This document shows, piece after piece, positions 21,659-33,027 of a DNA stretch of 64,000 nt. Location of the stretch: NCBI GenBank assembly GCA_010909165.1, contig VJWM01000196.1, forward strand, positions 345,640 to 409,639, given 5' to 3'. The DNA comes from Anthoceros angustus (taxonomy: Eukaryota > Streptophyta > Anthocerotopsida > Anthocerotales > Anthocerotaceae). The translations under genes and the position numbers were made by a program. The notes below the pieces were generated by a model. That model was not told where the DNA came from. It saw only the letters and a list, made by a program, of their open reading frames with translations, and did no database searches. Positions within the stretch are counted from its first letter, which is position 1; every line of letters starts with the position of its first letter.

Positions 21659-22432
21659 ATGTCGATGGCGGCGCCACAGGCCATGAAGGGAGGCTCCAAT
21701 TTCTTCTTCCGCCAGCTGTTCGAGAAGGAGTCGAGCACCTACAGCTACCTGCTGGCGGACGTGGGGCACCCGGAGCGGCCGGCCGTGCTGCTGGATCCCG
21801 TGGACAGGACGGCGGAGCGGGACGAGAAGCTGATCAAGGAGCTGGAGCTGAAGCTGGTGTACGCCGTGAACACGCATGTGCACGCGGACCATATCACGGG
21901 CAGCGGGCTGCTCAAGAAGGCGTTTCCCGGGGCCAGGTCCATCATCTCGCGGGCAAGCGCGGCCCGCGCGGATATGCAGGTGGAGCACGGCGACAGGGTG
22001 TGCTTCGGGAACCTCTTCCTGGAGGTGAGGGCCACGCCGGGCCACACCGCCGGGTGCGTCACCTACGTCACGGGGGATACCGCGGAGCATCCGCATCCGC
22101 GCTTGGCCTTCACTGGGGACGCGCTGCTGGTGCGGGGATGCGGCAGGACGGATTTTCAAGGAGGCAGCGCCAAGCAGCTCTTCGCGTCCGTGCACTCGCA
22201 GATCCTGTCGTTGCCGCCGGACACGCTGCTCTACCCGGCGCACGACTACAAGGGCTTCACCGTCACAACCGTCGGAGAGGAGTTGCTGCACAACCCGCGC
22301 CTCACCAAGGATGAGGACGCCTTTGTGGAGCTCATGGCCAATCTCAATCTGTCTTACCCCAAGATGATGGATGTTGCTGTCCCGGCTAACCTGGTTTGCG
22401 GCATCCAAGAGGTTGCAACGCCTGCTCTGTGA
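21659..22432 (+). CDS. ETHE1: ETHE1-type persulfide dioxygenase, intronless
   Basis: An uninterrupted 257-residue frame of the metallo-beta-lactamase fold. The metal-binding signature THVHADH is at residues 72-78, His129 lies in TPGHTAGC, and Asp154 in [17 protein letters not shown], a signature of ETHE1 rather than glyoxalase [10 protein letters not shown] supplies the last His. ETHE1 uses a mononuclear Fe(II) to oxidise glutathione persulfide to sulfite in mitochondria, in sulfide and cysteine catabolism. An in-frame TGA at 21596-21598 with no ATG between fixes the start at 21659. There is no evident mitochondrial presequence, although plant ETHE1 usually has one, so an upstream exon or cytosolic location is possible. 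No intron is present, unlike many plant homologues, which suggests a retrogene or intron loss. High GC content. It ends 264 bp from the convergent COQ6 gene. Confidence 0.93.
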   Translation: MSMAAPQAMKGGSNFFFRQLFEKESSTYSYLLADVGHPERPAVLLDPVDRTAERDEKLIKELELKLVYAVNTHVHADHITGSGLLKKAFPGARSIISRASAARADMQVEHGDRVCFGNLFLEVRATPGHTAGCVTYVTGDTAEHPHPRLAFTGDALLVRGCGRTDFQGGSAKQLFASVHSQILSLPPDTLLYPAHDYKGFTVTTVGEELLHNPRLTKDEDAFVELMANLNLSYPKMMDVAVPANLVCGIQEVATPAL

Positions 22433-22696
22433 GGGAAACAAGGAAAAGCCCTTCCCTCCGCCTCTCACAAAACCCCTGGCTGGACCAATTGCCAGTGGCA
22501 TGCGCGCATTATGGCCATTATTGGCCCAGCATTGCACTATCTGCTGGTTGAACATGCATTCAGAGCTATGATTTAAGTTTTTCATGGACAGAACTGCCCG
22601 ATTGGGCCACATTCTCTAGGTCAGAGTAGCTATCATGAATTCAAGTTGGCTTATCGTTGTGGTCTACCCCCTACACTTGGTGCAACTCATCAATGG

Positions 22697-25128
22697 CTAT
22701 TTCCCCAAGTCCGAGGTCTCTTGGAAGCCCATGGCGAAGGAGATGACACGCTTTTTCAAAGGTGCAAACAGCTGCACTGCACTGAAGCCCACAGCCCTTG
22801 CCAGGTTCACAATCCCACTGTTGGCTGCAAACACCCTCTGGAACCCGTCCAAAACGGCCATCATCGGCAGATTTGCGGCCATCCTATCGCTTTCGTAGGT
22901 CTGCAGCATCGTAACCTGCGAAGGAGGTCAACTTCAGAGCGTCAGTCTTGTGCAACAGACTGACGAGGGACTAGAAGAACGGTAGACAGCTTCAGCTTCT
23001 GGTCATCATGAAGAAAGCACGTTCTAAGGCACTAACCTCGCCGATATCCGAGCCATGCTTGACACCATCCTTGATGACATTCACGAGAGTTGCTGCATCA
23101 CCGAACCCAAGGTTGACTCCCTGTCCTGCAAGGGGATGGACCGTGTGTGCGGCATCCCCTACTAGGGCGACTCGATGCCCGACATACCTGTTCGAATGCG
23201 ACAGGGATAGTGGGAAAGATAGACGGCTACTAACCACCCCAGTCACAGTTGGTGGCACCTGAAACTGCTCAAGAGAGGATGGAGCACCGGCTGTGAACAA
23301 TGTCGGGCCAAGATAACTCCGAAGCAATTCTGTCAGGTTCGCCCTGGGATATTGACCGAAAGTACCTGAGAAAGCTTGATTTACAGCCGAAACAAACTCC
23401 TCACTGCTCATCCTCTTCAGCTCCTGAGCTCTTTCAGGTGTTGTCGACCATACTATATTGCTGAAATCCTCACCCAAGGGAAGGAGTGCGAGCGGACCTG
23501 TTGGAAGAAACCTTTGCCAGGCAGTCGAATGTTCCTTATCCACTCGGACAGTGCATATGACAGCATCTTGCCCATAGTTCCAACCTGATGTCTCAAACCC
23601 AGCCTTTTCTCTCACTTTTGACCGGCCTCCATCTGCTCCCACCTGGCCAAAAGCACAAAGCCAACAGCCAGTGTGTAAAGTCTCTCATGCTAATGTAAGA
23701 AGACAAAAAAAGTCAAGGCAATTATCAATGCCCCGTACCACAAGCCGTGTTTGTAGACAGCGTCCGTCCTCAAGCAGAACTCTAGCCCAATTTCCATTTC
23801 TTGCATCTACCGAGGACGTTGAAGCTGTGCCATTGCTTGAGATCCTTTCTTCATAGCGTTTGGGATGCCTTGAGGGGAAGACTACAGACTTCACTTGAGC
23901 AGGGCAGATCATCTGACCGAAATTTATGTCCTGAACAATAACAGTAACTACATGCATGTGAGCTTTCCAGATTCTTATATTGGTTCCAATCTGCCAACAA
24001 TGGAAAAACGAGGTCCTGCTATCGAAGACTCCTGGACATACAATAGTCATGCGAGCCACTCCATAATGGTCTTGGTCACGAGGACATGCATGCTCTCACC
24101 ACTTTCGAGGCAGACAAACCTGCAGGCGTGACCGAAGAGCTGAAAGGAGGACACTGTTCTCCACGACATATCTGTACACCGCTCCAAGTTGTCAGGAATT
24201 CTCAACATGATTAAACTGGAGGCAACCAGTTCAGTGGTACAAGACAGGGACATCCAATTGACTTACCCAAGGACAGACTCCCCGACATCTGCAGCCTTGT
24301 AACGGGTGTAGCCCTGACCTGAGTAGTCCCAGACCTGCAAGACAACTTCAACAAGTTTAACAACGAATCAAGCGCACAGGAAACACTGAAAGCATTCCCC
24401 GCCGGACCTCCGGAGTGGTTGAGCATTACCATCTTCCTAAAGACTTACTGCATATTATCTTGAAAAATGGAACGAGAGTTTTGCATAGGTGCAACCCCTA
24501 TACCTACGGTCCAAAGATGCAGACAAGCCAGTTGGACTACCTGCATGGAGTCGAACGGAGCGTGCCTTGCTCCTAGGACTGCATCCCAGGCTCCAACCTC
24601 TGATATCACAAGCAAAACAAGTCGTGATCAAAAGCTCTGCCACTTCTTCAGAAGTCATTCTCTGGCAAGCAACAACCACACTTGCTTACCTCGAAAGAAC
24701 GAGACCGTCGAAGGAGTAATGGCACTGACCCTAGCATCCGGAGCAGCAGCTGCTTTCTTCGATGCATTCTCCTTGGGGAAGCCACTGCCATCGACAATGG
24801 CAGCACGAAGCGCGCTTGTGCAGGGCGACGTAGCTGGCCAAGGGGCACAAAGAGTGGAGTCATCCGCCAATTCGCAAAATAGTAACCACCACCAGGAAGG
24901 AAGCAGGACGCGAAACAGAGGCACCTACTACGTACCTAACCCACATGCAACTGCTGCTCCAACTAGCCCACCCCCGACAATCACAACATCCTGTTCGTCT
25001 TCGACCAGCGCCGCCAACGTGCAGGGTCCTGCCAATTCACTTGAAGGCCTTGCCGAGGATGACAGGGCCCTGACCACATTTCTGTGTATCGCCTCAACAG
25101 CGTATGTGGAGCGCCGCCAAGGTACCAT
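22697..25128 (-). CDS. COQ6: COQ6-type mitochondrial ubiquinone-biosynthesis FAD monooxygenase (8 exons, intact)
   Basis: Eight exons join in frame with GT-AG introns: 25128-24936, 24833-24690, 24599-24541, 24334-24267, 24171-24120, 23912-23739, 23642-23037 and 22915-22697, about 504 residues, the usual plant COQ6 length. Exon 1 has the dinucleotide-binding VVIVGGGLVGAAVACGLG after an Arg-rich presequence. Later exons carry ARVSAITPSTVSFF, VWDYSGQGYTRY, VGADGGRSKVREKAG, TSGWNYGQDAVICTV and the FAD motif GDAAHTVHPLAGQGVNLGFG. COQ6 hydroxylates the benzoquinone ring (C5) on the matrix face of the inner membrane, within the CoQ synthome. I chose Met at 25128 because the following residues look like a mitochondrial presequence; an in-frame Met at 25185 is also possible. 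No stop or frameshift is seen. Confidence 0.93.
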
Positions 25129-25204
25129 ATTCGACCCCTCCGTCTCCGCTTGCCCGTCGTTCTCCGGATGGTCAGTGTGAGGCATGTCCTGCCAAATTAT
25201 TAAC

Positions 25205-25247
25205 CTATATATATATATATATATATATATATAGGCACACACACACA
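25205..25247. repeat. (TA)n microsatellite followed by (CA)n
   Basis: About 14 TA dinucleotides run into GG and then about six CA units, a short distance upstream of the COQ6 start. Confidence 0.95.
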
Positions 25248-25589
25248 AAGGTTAACTAAAGTTAAATAGGTGATTTTTAAATAAAATAAGATATATTACA
25301 AGAATTTAAGAAAAAGGTCGAGGTTTTAGGAGGCACATAGTAGCTAATTGGGTTTCTCAAATGTTTCACAATCTAGCTTCAAAAAGAGAAAAAGAGACTT
25401 TATGTAAGAAAAAGAGATGAGAAATCTCATCAACCCCGAAATGAAGGGGAACAACCCTCAAGGGAGCACCAGGCGAAGGGCAACTAGCCCCCGCGATCGC
25501 CCATCTTGAAACTACTTGTTGCCCCGAGAATATCGTGGTCTGGGATATAAAAGGGCCTACCTACCACTGGTGCCAAAGATGTCACGTCC

Positions 25590-27215
25590 CCTACGCTTGA
25601 TGCCACCCTGTACACAAGGTGGGCAATGCCCTCTCCAAGGCCATGGACACCCGTTGCTTGAAGAAGGCAACTACGCAAGAAAGGGGGAGACCAACCCCAT
25701 TCTTGCGGCTATAGTAAGCCTTGGCACAAGCCTTGATGAACCTGGAAAAATCCTTGCCTATGGCCCCGTGGGTCTCGATGGCAAGGGAGATAAATACATT
25801 GTCTTCCCACTTGGGTGAGCACTTGAGAACCTTCGATATTGCGCATCCCTTCGCCCCCCAACCGGGAGGGTTGATGATAACATGCTTGCAAACAATATCC
25901 CAAGTAGGGTTTGTTACAACCACATTCGCAACAGAAACCTAGTCCCCCGGACTAAAAATATATCAACTCCAAAAGAAACGTCGTTGAGCAAAGTATATGG
26001 GAGCTCCTTATAGAGCAAGAGCCTGCTCTCCTTCACCATCGAGAACATGACATCGCGGACGACGTCATGCGCAGCGATGCGCTGCCCGCTAGCGAAACAA
26101 CGAGCGAGGTGATAAGAGAGTGCAGGCCGGAGGTTGGACCAAACCCAATCGGAACCTCATTATGGTACAAAAAGAACTCGATGAGATTCGGAAATCCTAT
26201 ATGCAAGGTCGGGCCAGAAGCCAGGAACCTGCTCCCTTCCCCAAGCAAGAGCAGAGGCTAGCTCCGGGTCTGTCGGAAAATGGAGGAATCTAGGAGAAGG
26301 GCCGCTGCGCCTGCCCATACTACTTCTCCTTGGAGGATAAAGATTCCCTAGCCATCCTCAAGGACACCTGCAAGGGGAAGGCTCCCTCCTCAATGCTTGA
26401 AACCAAGGTCTCCAAGATGTGGGAATCCCTGATTAAAAAACAGGAGGCCAGGATGGGGTAGAGAGGGCCCAACTCCCTAGGAAGACCGCTGGCGTGGAGG
26501 CTTCCGTGGCCAACCAACTTGTGCCCCGAAAAATGACAAGTAGAGACATTTGTTGGCACGCCAGATCCCCAATGATCCACTCGAAGGTGCCTGGGCTGAT
26601 GATGTCACCCAGCACTTGCATAACTTGTTTGTTAAAGCCCCTCAGGCTAGAGAGGAAAGCCAGAGAGGGGGCCACCATACGCACAAGATACCCCGGCTGA
26701 CACGCAAAGCATGCACAAAGGATACCGAACGTCACCTGTGCGTCCCCCATTGGAGAAAGATCCTCAATATGCGCCAAGTCCTCCTTCAAAGCTACGTCCA
26801 CAAAATCCTGCATGAAGGCCGGCAACCCCACCGGGTCACCTAAAACTTGAAGTCTTTGCGGAGAAGTAATATCCCCCTTCAAATAATGGAGAGAGGGCGT
26901 AACACCCGCATGGGACCATACCTGGGACTTAAAGACCTTAACTTTCACATCGAGGCGAAAGAAAGCATAGGAGAAGAGCTCAAAAGCTTCATTGACCTTG
27001 GCCCCCGGCCCAAGGACAGGGTATCATCCGCCACAGACGAACACATACATTCCCATACTAAAGAGGCAATTAAATCCAGAGCTGTGAAGTGCAATGTAGC
27101 GAAGAGGGCACCCCCCATGGGATTCCCCAGCCTCGTACCTGGCCACCGAGTCGAGCATGGAAACCCTTTGACTAAGGGTCCATGCTCATAATAGAGGCTT
27201 CGGAATTTCAACTAT
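25590..27215 (-). mobile_element. non-LTR (LINE-like) retrotransposon, 5'-truncated: RT end and C-terminal domain
   Basis: On the minus strand, 27211-26945 encodes RT motifs TRLGNPMGGALFATLHF and the catalytic SSVADDTLSLG. The next phase (26948-26433) gives LQVLGDPVGLPAF, a conserved helical linker with QPGYLVRM and FNKQVMQVLGDIISP, and TPAVFLGSWALSTPS. Further down, about 26110-25930 reads AHDVVRDVMFSMVKES and LLNDVSFGVDIF. Frame 25923-25591 gives NVFISLAIETHGAIGKDF and the closing Arg/Val-rich tail FFKQRVSMALERALP. The HD...RD / GVDI / VVVTNPT / AIETHG series resembles a PD-(D/E)XK nuclease fold fused after RT (inference). Several frameshifts are present. The N-terminal two-thirds of RT is absent, as expected from 5' truncation on insertion. 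Confidence 0.75.
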
Positions 27216-27688
27216 GTAAGCGCAATTGAAAATCAAATTTATTGAGAATCGTCGAAACGAAGACAATGGCGGATTTACTGAAAGCGGCGGATTTACTTCT
27301 CAAGCCGCTCTCACTGTTCCTCCGTCCCGGCTCGCGTGGCCCACAATTTTAGCAGTTGCGGTGGCAGAGCACCTCTAGGCAGTCTATCAGAGCGTCCCAA
27401 GGAATGTTGTTCTGATGACGGCACCAGGCCAAGGCGCTCACCGACGAATCGTGCTGCCGATTCGAGGATATATGTACATAGGTAAATCGATTACAGGCAG
27501 CTTCCATGTTTCTTACGGCAACTTTATGTTGGTCCAAAATACATCCCACCTAAACACTTGTCGCTAAAAAAAAACAAATCCAACCTGGCCTAGTGGCACT
27601 TCCCGTGTTCGTGCGGCACAAGCTTCGAAGTTTGCTTGTACACAATTAAATCTTCAAGCAGCGTTTGACCAGAAAGTACATCGAAAAT
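27216..27688. other. spacer between LINE fragment and the MDAR pseudogene
   Basis: AT-rich DNA, probably including the former 3' untranslated region of the minus-strand reductase. No other feature is recognised. Confidence 0.45.
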
Positions 27689-30240
27689 TCACGAGGCAAC
27701 TGCCACTTTGCTGACGGTTGATAACGCCTCCTCGACGCCGGATGCGTGCGCCAACAGATTGCGATCAATTTGGGGCTGTCTGTTTCCTTGGGAGAAGTGC
27801 AAATTCCTGCACACAAAACGAAGTGGCACAAATTGTTGAATCACAAAGGAAGGAGGCCAGAGCTGCGATTGTCTCGAGCTGCTTACATCCAGGCTGCCGT
27901 TCTCCAAAAAGACTCTTTTCACACAACCTGGTCGAATCGGCACGAGAGGGAGAAGGCTAGATAAATTAGGAGACCAGAAACCGACTGCGAGCTTGGGGAA
28001 ATGTGCACTTACCTGTCTCGTACCAGAATGCGGCGTACTGGGGGTCGAATAGCCGACCTCTCCAACTGAAAAATCAATGACCATGGGTTAGGATTCCAGT
28101 TCCAAGATTCCAAGACTGGGCTGCCCTTACAGCAGAAGATAACGCACCAACCATTGTCGCCGTAAAATGGCCAAAATACTTTCCGCTCGACCTCATGAGT
28201 AAAATTATGGCAAATAGTGGTACCTGCAGCCCGACACGACTCTCAGGATATGCGTGCATGAGATGGGCTTCCAAAGTATGCGAGGAGGTCAGGAGGCTTG
28301 ATCACTGACGGGTGGTGCCATTTTGTAGCAAAGAGTTTACACAGTGAGCTGCAGACTTGCGTGCATGATCAACATGCTCCACCCTTGTAACCCGTCCGTA
28401 TATCTGCAAGCCTTAATGCCGAGCGTTACTTTCGTGCTGTTGTAATTGAAACAGACTGGGTGACAGAGAACATCAGCAAACGACGTGCTTCGTTCAGAGG
28501 GAAAGCCACAACGTCTCCAATGGCATAGATGCCTGGAAAACTTATTCCAAATACACCATCCACCTTGCCGCAAAGCCCAACGACTTAGAAACATTGGTAG
28601 TTCTGAGCAAAAGCTTATTCATCAGAGGGTAGTTCGTTGGGGAGATACGGACCAGCAACGCCCTTCTGAAAGGAATCCTGCCTCCAGAAATGGACGTCGA
28701 GCAGGTTTGGCGCCTACCCCAACTACGACCGGCCAGACACAGGAGGTCAAGGATGTGCCATGTTGGCTGAACATCACCTTACAGTCTCCAAGGCCACAAT
28801 CCAGCTACCTAACCAATGTTTGATAGAATCTGAGCCTCAACTCACCAAGTCCGCATCAAGTACAGTGCCATCTGATAATTCCACAGCTTCCACTTTTGCC
28901 AGTGTCTCCAGCTATCAGTTTGTTAACACATCCCCTAACAATGCAGCGGGGCACAATCAAACTCAGAAAGTAGGTAGAAAAGATCAGGTTGAAATCTTCC
29001 TTCTAGGACCAAAGGAGAGCCTGTTGCTGTGATTGATAGGAACGTCTGCAAAATGGATGCCGTTTCTCGGGTACAGCTCTTCATAGTGTCTGGCTATTGT
29101 TGGAGTGAAAAGCCTCGGCATGCCATGGGACTCCGGGAAGACGACCTGCATATTTGTCTTGGCTCATACGATATCTGACAAGAGATCATTTGCCGAGCAA
29201 GAAAAGATGCAACAGGGAAACTGGATTTCAGTTTCAGCACAACAGATGCTATCAGGCTTACCGTGGTGTCAAGCTTAGATGCTGATGTGGCAGCAGCAAC
29301 TTCCATGCCAAAATAACCGCCGCCAATCACAGCAATTTGCTTTGCTGATTGCTGCAAATGCAACTCTTCTTCAGTGGCAACATTTAAGAGCCACGAAATG
29401 AATTGCACCAGAAAGCAATTACCAGCGCAGTAACCAGGTTGTCAGCATCAGGAACATTTCGGATGTAATGGACGCCTGAAAGGCCTCTCCCAATGGCATC
29501 TGGCCACCTGTACTAAACATATTAGATCATCTCTGCTCTATATAGTTCTGGAATAACTTGGAACGTTTGCAGACGTATACATACTAGCACTGGCACCAGT
29601 TGCAAGAATCAGTGCTTTACCAAATTCGATTGTATCCCTGATGTTGTCGTCAATGTACGTGAGTTTACATCGATCCCAGAGACAGTGGTGTCATTCAACA
29701 CCTGCATTCCATACATGCTTTAGCTGGAGCCATGGTAGGTTCCTTCTGGAAAAGGATTTCTTGCCAGAACAAGCTAAGATGGGAACTGCAGTACCTCTAC
29801 GCCTTTTTATTTGTACCAATCACAAGTTTGTCTTTAGCCACCTCCACCTACACATGTATGGAATCCCTGTAGCCATCGACAAAAGATCTTACAATCTGCC
29901 ACAGAACACAGAGCCCTCATAATCAAATGCTTCACGACAGGACATCCAGCTCACCGGCAGTCTAGCAGGCCTCTTGTCCAGGGGAAACAAGTAGGTCTTG
30001 GTCAGAGCCGGACGCTTGTATGGCGGGACTTTCTGCATTTCAACGACCCCAAGATTCAGTTACTGAATGCGATCTAAAATGCTCATTTTTGACCAACCGA
30101 ACCTCGTTAACAATGCATAATCTGCCTTCAGCCACTTCGTTTTCCACGAAAGCATGAGCGGCATAGCCATCAGCGCTTCCTCCACCCACAATGACGTACC
30201 TGCGATCACGTAATGCAGGCACGTAAGCTGCACTGCTTCC
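27689..30240 (-). pseudogene. MDAR: monodehydroascorbate reductase pseudogene, exon structure still visible
   Basis: Collinear minus-strand blocks match plant MDAR, the FAD enzyme that regenerates ascorbate with NAD(P)H. About 30222-30110 has RRYVIVGGGSADGYAAHAF. About 30030-29955 has PPYKRPALTKTYLFPLDKRP. About 29866-29790 has GFHTCVGGGG. About 29700-29590 ends GKALILATGAS. About 29500-29440 has GVHYIRNVPDADNL. About 29350-29270 has QIAVIGGGYFGMEVAAA. Then come FTPTIARHYEELYPRNG, VEAVELSDGTVLDADL, VVGVGAKPA, PGIYAIGDVVAFPL, TRVEHVDHARKSAAHC and the tail GVEEAL. Introns keep GT-AG borders. Breaks: TAA at 29834-29836 and 29807-29809 where family members usually have Glu, a TAA at 28205-28207 inside the YHYLP-FYS segment, and frameshift or deletion just after it. 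No transit peptide could be confirmed. Confidence 0.88.
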
Positions 30241-31010
30241 TCAAATCCAGACACAGCGCTCAGCAAGACTCGGTTTGCGTTCTCCACTTGCGGCCTGACC
30301 AATCCTCACTCCTTCTTCTCGTTGGCCACAGCTGCGAGTTACCCACAGACTGATGCTTCCAAGGAGCACAGGACCAAGCGGGGCGCTGCCACGGATTGGG
30401 AAATTTGGCCCACAGGCAGCACAGCCGCCACGGAATTCAATCAAACCAACCGAATTCCACAACACCAGACCACTCAGCAATGGTTGCAGGAGCAATTGTG
30501 ATCGCTTGCAAGCCTTGGCATTGGACAGGATCTCGGTGAGCTGCTCGTCCGTGGTTGCAAGGTTTCCCACACCACAACGCCATGCCCTGCCTGAGCCCCA
30601 CCACTGCCATCGCTCTCAAAGCCAGATCTTCCAACGTCGAATTGAGTCACCGGAATTCTGCTGCCTGAGCTGGTCCGTTGTGCCAACTCATGTCCTGGGA
30701 TGTTCCAAAAATGTTGCCCCAACAAAGGGAAGGTGTACGGAGGTGCCAATGGCGGTCGGTACAAGCCTCCAGGAGTCCAGGGCCCTAACGCTCTGTTGCA
30801 CCTGATCCGCAAATGTGCATCCATTTCACCGCCACGCGGCCTCCCCACACGCGGGCAGGCACTTGGCATATACAGTAGCTCGTTGCCCACCCATTGCTCA
30901 TGTTAACCCTAACCATTATCAATGAAAAAAATCACTATTAGTCATTGCCTCCTCAGTTCGGGAGTGACAACATTCATCTCCTATGGTCGCGATAAGATAA
31001 AAGAATCTTT
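30241..31010. other. GC-rich sequence upstream of the MDAR pseudogene
   Basis: Overlapping open frames on both strands here look like composition effects. It may hold the former promoter and first exon or transit-peptide region of the reductase, but no segment is diagnostic. Confidence 0.4.
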
Positions 31011-31855
31011 CGAATTAGAGCTCTCCCATCGAACTGCACCCCTCTCCGGCTTTTCTATCTGGCCTAAAGGACTTCGACAACCAGGTCATACAAGCATTAG
31101 ATGACACCATCGGTACAAGTACCTTTGAGTATAATGCTGGAGATTTGGTGCGGTGGCAAGCATCCCTATTTGTCGCATTTGGGGGTACAAGTTTATTGGC
31201 CACGTAAGCCTTTGCACTGGCGGACTTTCTCGGAAGATGGGCCCTCTTTGCCCGTACCTTGGCCCCTCGCTTCATAATCACGAATCCCTGTATTTTGGAG
31301 GGATTTGTCTTGAGTGTAGAGGAGAGGGCTTTTCCCCTGTAATTGTCATTAAGGTCGGCTAGGGGCCTTTTATCCTCTCAGGCTAGGGAGGTTATGCCTC
31401 CTTTTTCTTCGTTCCCTGCACATGGTTTCCGTGGGCTTCAAGCCTTTCTTTAGGAGACACACTAAATGTGGGTGTAGCAGGCCCTTCTTTTGGATTCTTC
31501 CATTGCTCGACCCACTCGCACTTGTCTCCGCTCTTGTTTAGAAAAGGGAGCACATTCTTGGATTCTGGCCCGACCTTGCATCCAGGCCTTCCGATTCGCA
31601 CCGGCTTCTTTTTTCTATTGCGCCTAGGCTTGGTCTAATCTCTAGCCTGTTCTCTCATGACCTGTAGCTTTGGCGCCCCTCTCGATGACTCTGGGACCCA
31701 CTTAGCTCGCTGTCCAATAGGTGGGCAGCGCATTACAACACATGACGCAATCTGAGACGTCATGTTCTCCATTGCAAGGGAGAGTGGATTCTGACATCTT
31801 GGAAGCGGTAGGTAGCTTCAGAGTAGATGTTCGGGGGCCTAGTCCCCCTTAGGGG
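31011..31855 (+). mobile_element. second copy of the same non-LTR retrotransposon family, C-terminal part only
   Basis: The plus strand reads HPSPAFLSGLKDFDNQVIQA, then TSTFEYNAGDLVRWQASLFV, ADFLGRWALFARTL and, after degenerate sequence, THLARCPIGGQRITTHDAI and DVMFSIARESGF. Each block matches the minus-strand copy at 25.6-27.2 kb (FNKQVMQ..., FLGSWALSTPS, AHDVVRDVMFSMVKES). It is more 5'-truncated than that copy and has stops. A short duplicated GGGGGCCTAGTCCCCCTTA phrase lies at its right end, near 31830-31870. Confidence 0.7.
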
Positions 31856-31874
31856 GCCTAGTCCCCCTTAGCAC

Positions 31875-33027
31875 GGGCTCTCTAAAGAGTTGTTCTCCAT
31901 CACCCAAAGTAGATGGGACTTCCCATCTCTGCGTATTTATAAAGTCTTCACGTGTTTCTTTAAAATTTAAAAGTGCTTTAAGAAAATAATTTTAATCTGT
32001 TAATGAATCTTCATTGAAAGAAGCTTGACTGTGGGACAAACTCGAACTCTCATAAAATCTGATTTTTTTTGGTTAAGTTATTTCTTCATTATACAGGTTG
32101 AAAAGAAAATTTATGCAAGGTCTCAAATACTTGGCTGCTAATAGAATCAAGCTCTTGCTACTAAGACCCTTGTTAAAGCCATATCACTTACTAGTCGCAC
32201 CTTCTATTACCATTCTCAAAACTTTAATTCAATCATCGATTTCCTATATCTCCGCTTTCTACAATTGAATCATACACCAAAATTTGGGTTCTTTGACCTC
32301 TATGAGCTGTTCTATTGTTTCTCCAACTATTTTTCACTCGAACATAACATATGATGTAGTTAAGAACCTACTATTGGTAGAAGTTGTCTAATAAGTATCT
32401 TGATACAATACCTAACGTCGATCATAGGGTAGTATTACATTGCTCATGTGTGTAATGATTGAAAATGTGACTAGCGTGTATCCGCATATTAAAAATGTGA
32501 CTTTGTGTATTCAATCTGTGGGGAAATAATGGTAATATATAGTAATTGAAAATGTGACTAAGGTTGATTATAAGTATTTGCATGATGTTTGGTGACTATC
32601 AATTATTTAACTATGGAATGAGCACCGTGATTTCAGTATTCACATGGTTTGAAAAAAATAGCTGAAATGTGTTTGTATCTTCAGAAAATTATTGTGTTGT
32701 CAATAAATCTACAGAATTGTAGGCATGACTCGTTTTTGCCCCATTCAATTGGACAAGCACATCATGGCTATGCTATGAAGGCACATCATGGTGCTTCTGT
32801 ATATCTATGATGTGAACATGAAGACTTTATAAAAAATGCGGAGATGGGAAGTGCGAAATTGTAGACATGACTTGTTTTCGCCCCATTCAATTGGACAAGC
32901 ACATTATGGCTATGCTATTACAAGCTTATGTACATCTTTGATGTGAACATGGAGACTTTATAAAAAATGTAGAGATGGGAAGTCCACTACACTGTGGTGG
33001 TGCAGAACAACCCACTAAAGGGCTCCA
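31875..33027. mobile_element. candidate DNA transposon bounded by about 80-bp inverted repeats
   Basis: The left arm 31875-31953 and the reverse complement of the right arm 33027-32944 share GACTTCCCATCTCT and TTTATAAAGTCT, plus flanking TTGTTCT and CACC words, at roughly 80% identity. The interior is about 1 kb, AT-rich, with no open frame. A foldback or non-autonomous terminal-inverted-repeat element is the simplest reading. I could not define the exact ends or a target duplication. Confidence 0.5.
32722..32985. repeat. tandem duplication, about 145-bp period
   Basis: The phrase CCCCATTCAATTGGACAAGC begins at about 32738 and again at about 32881. It is followed in both copies by TTATGGCTATGCTAT-like sequence, a GATGTGAACATG word and GACTTTATAAAAAATG. 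It includes the right inverted-repeat arm described above, so that arm is present twice. Confidence 0.8.

Noticed and set aside
21268-22314. 348-residue plus-strand frame overlapping ETHE1, and a 372-residue minus-strand frame (21494-22612)
   Set aside because: Both are alternative-phase readings of the GC-rich ETHE1 gene, Arg/Gly-rich and without family motifs, while the ETHE1 frame holds all catalytic residues.
24467-25180. 237-residue plus-strand frame opposite COQ6
   Set aside because: It reads antisense through COQ6 exons and introns. The minus strand carries the conserved flavoprotein motifs and splice sites.
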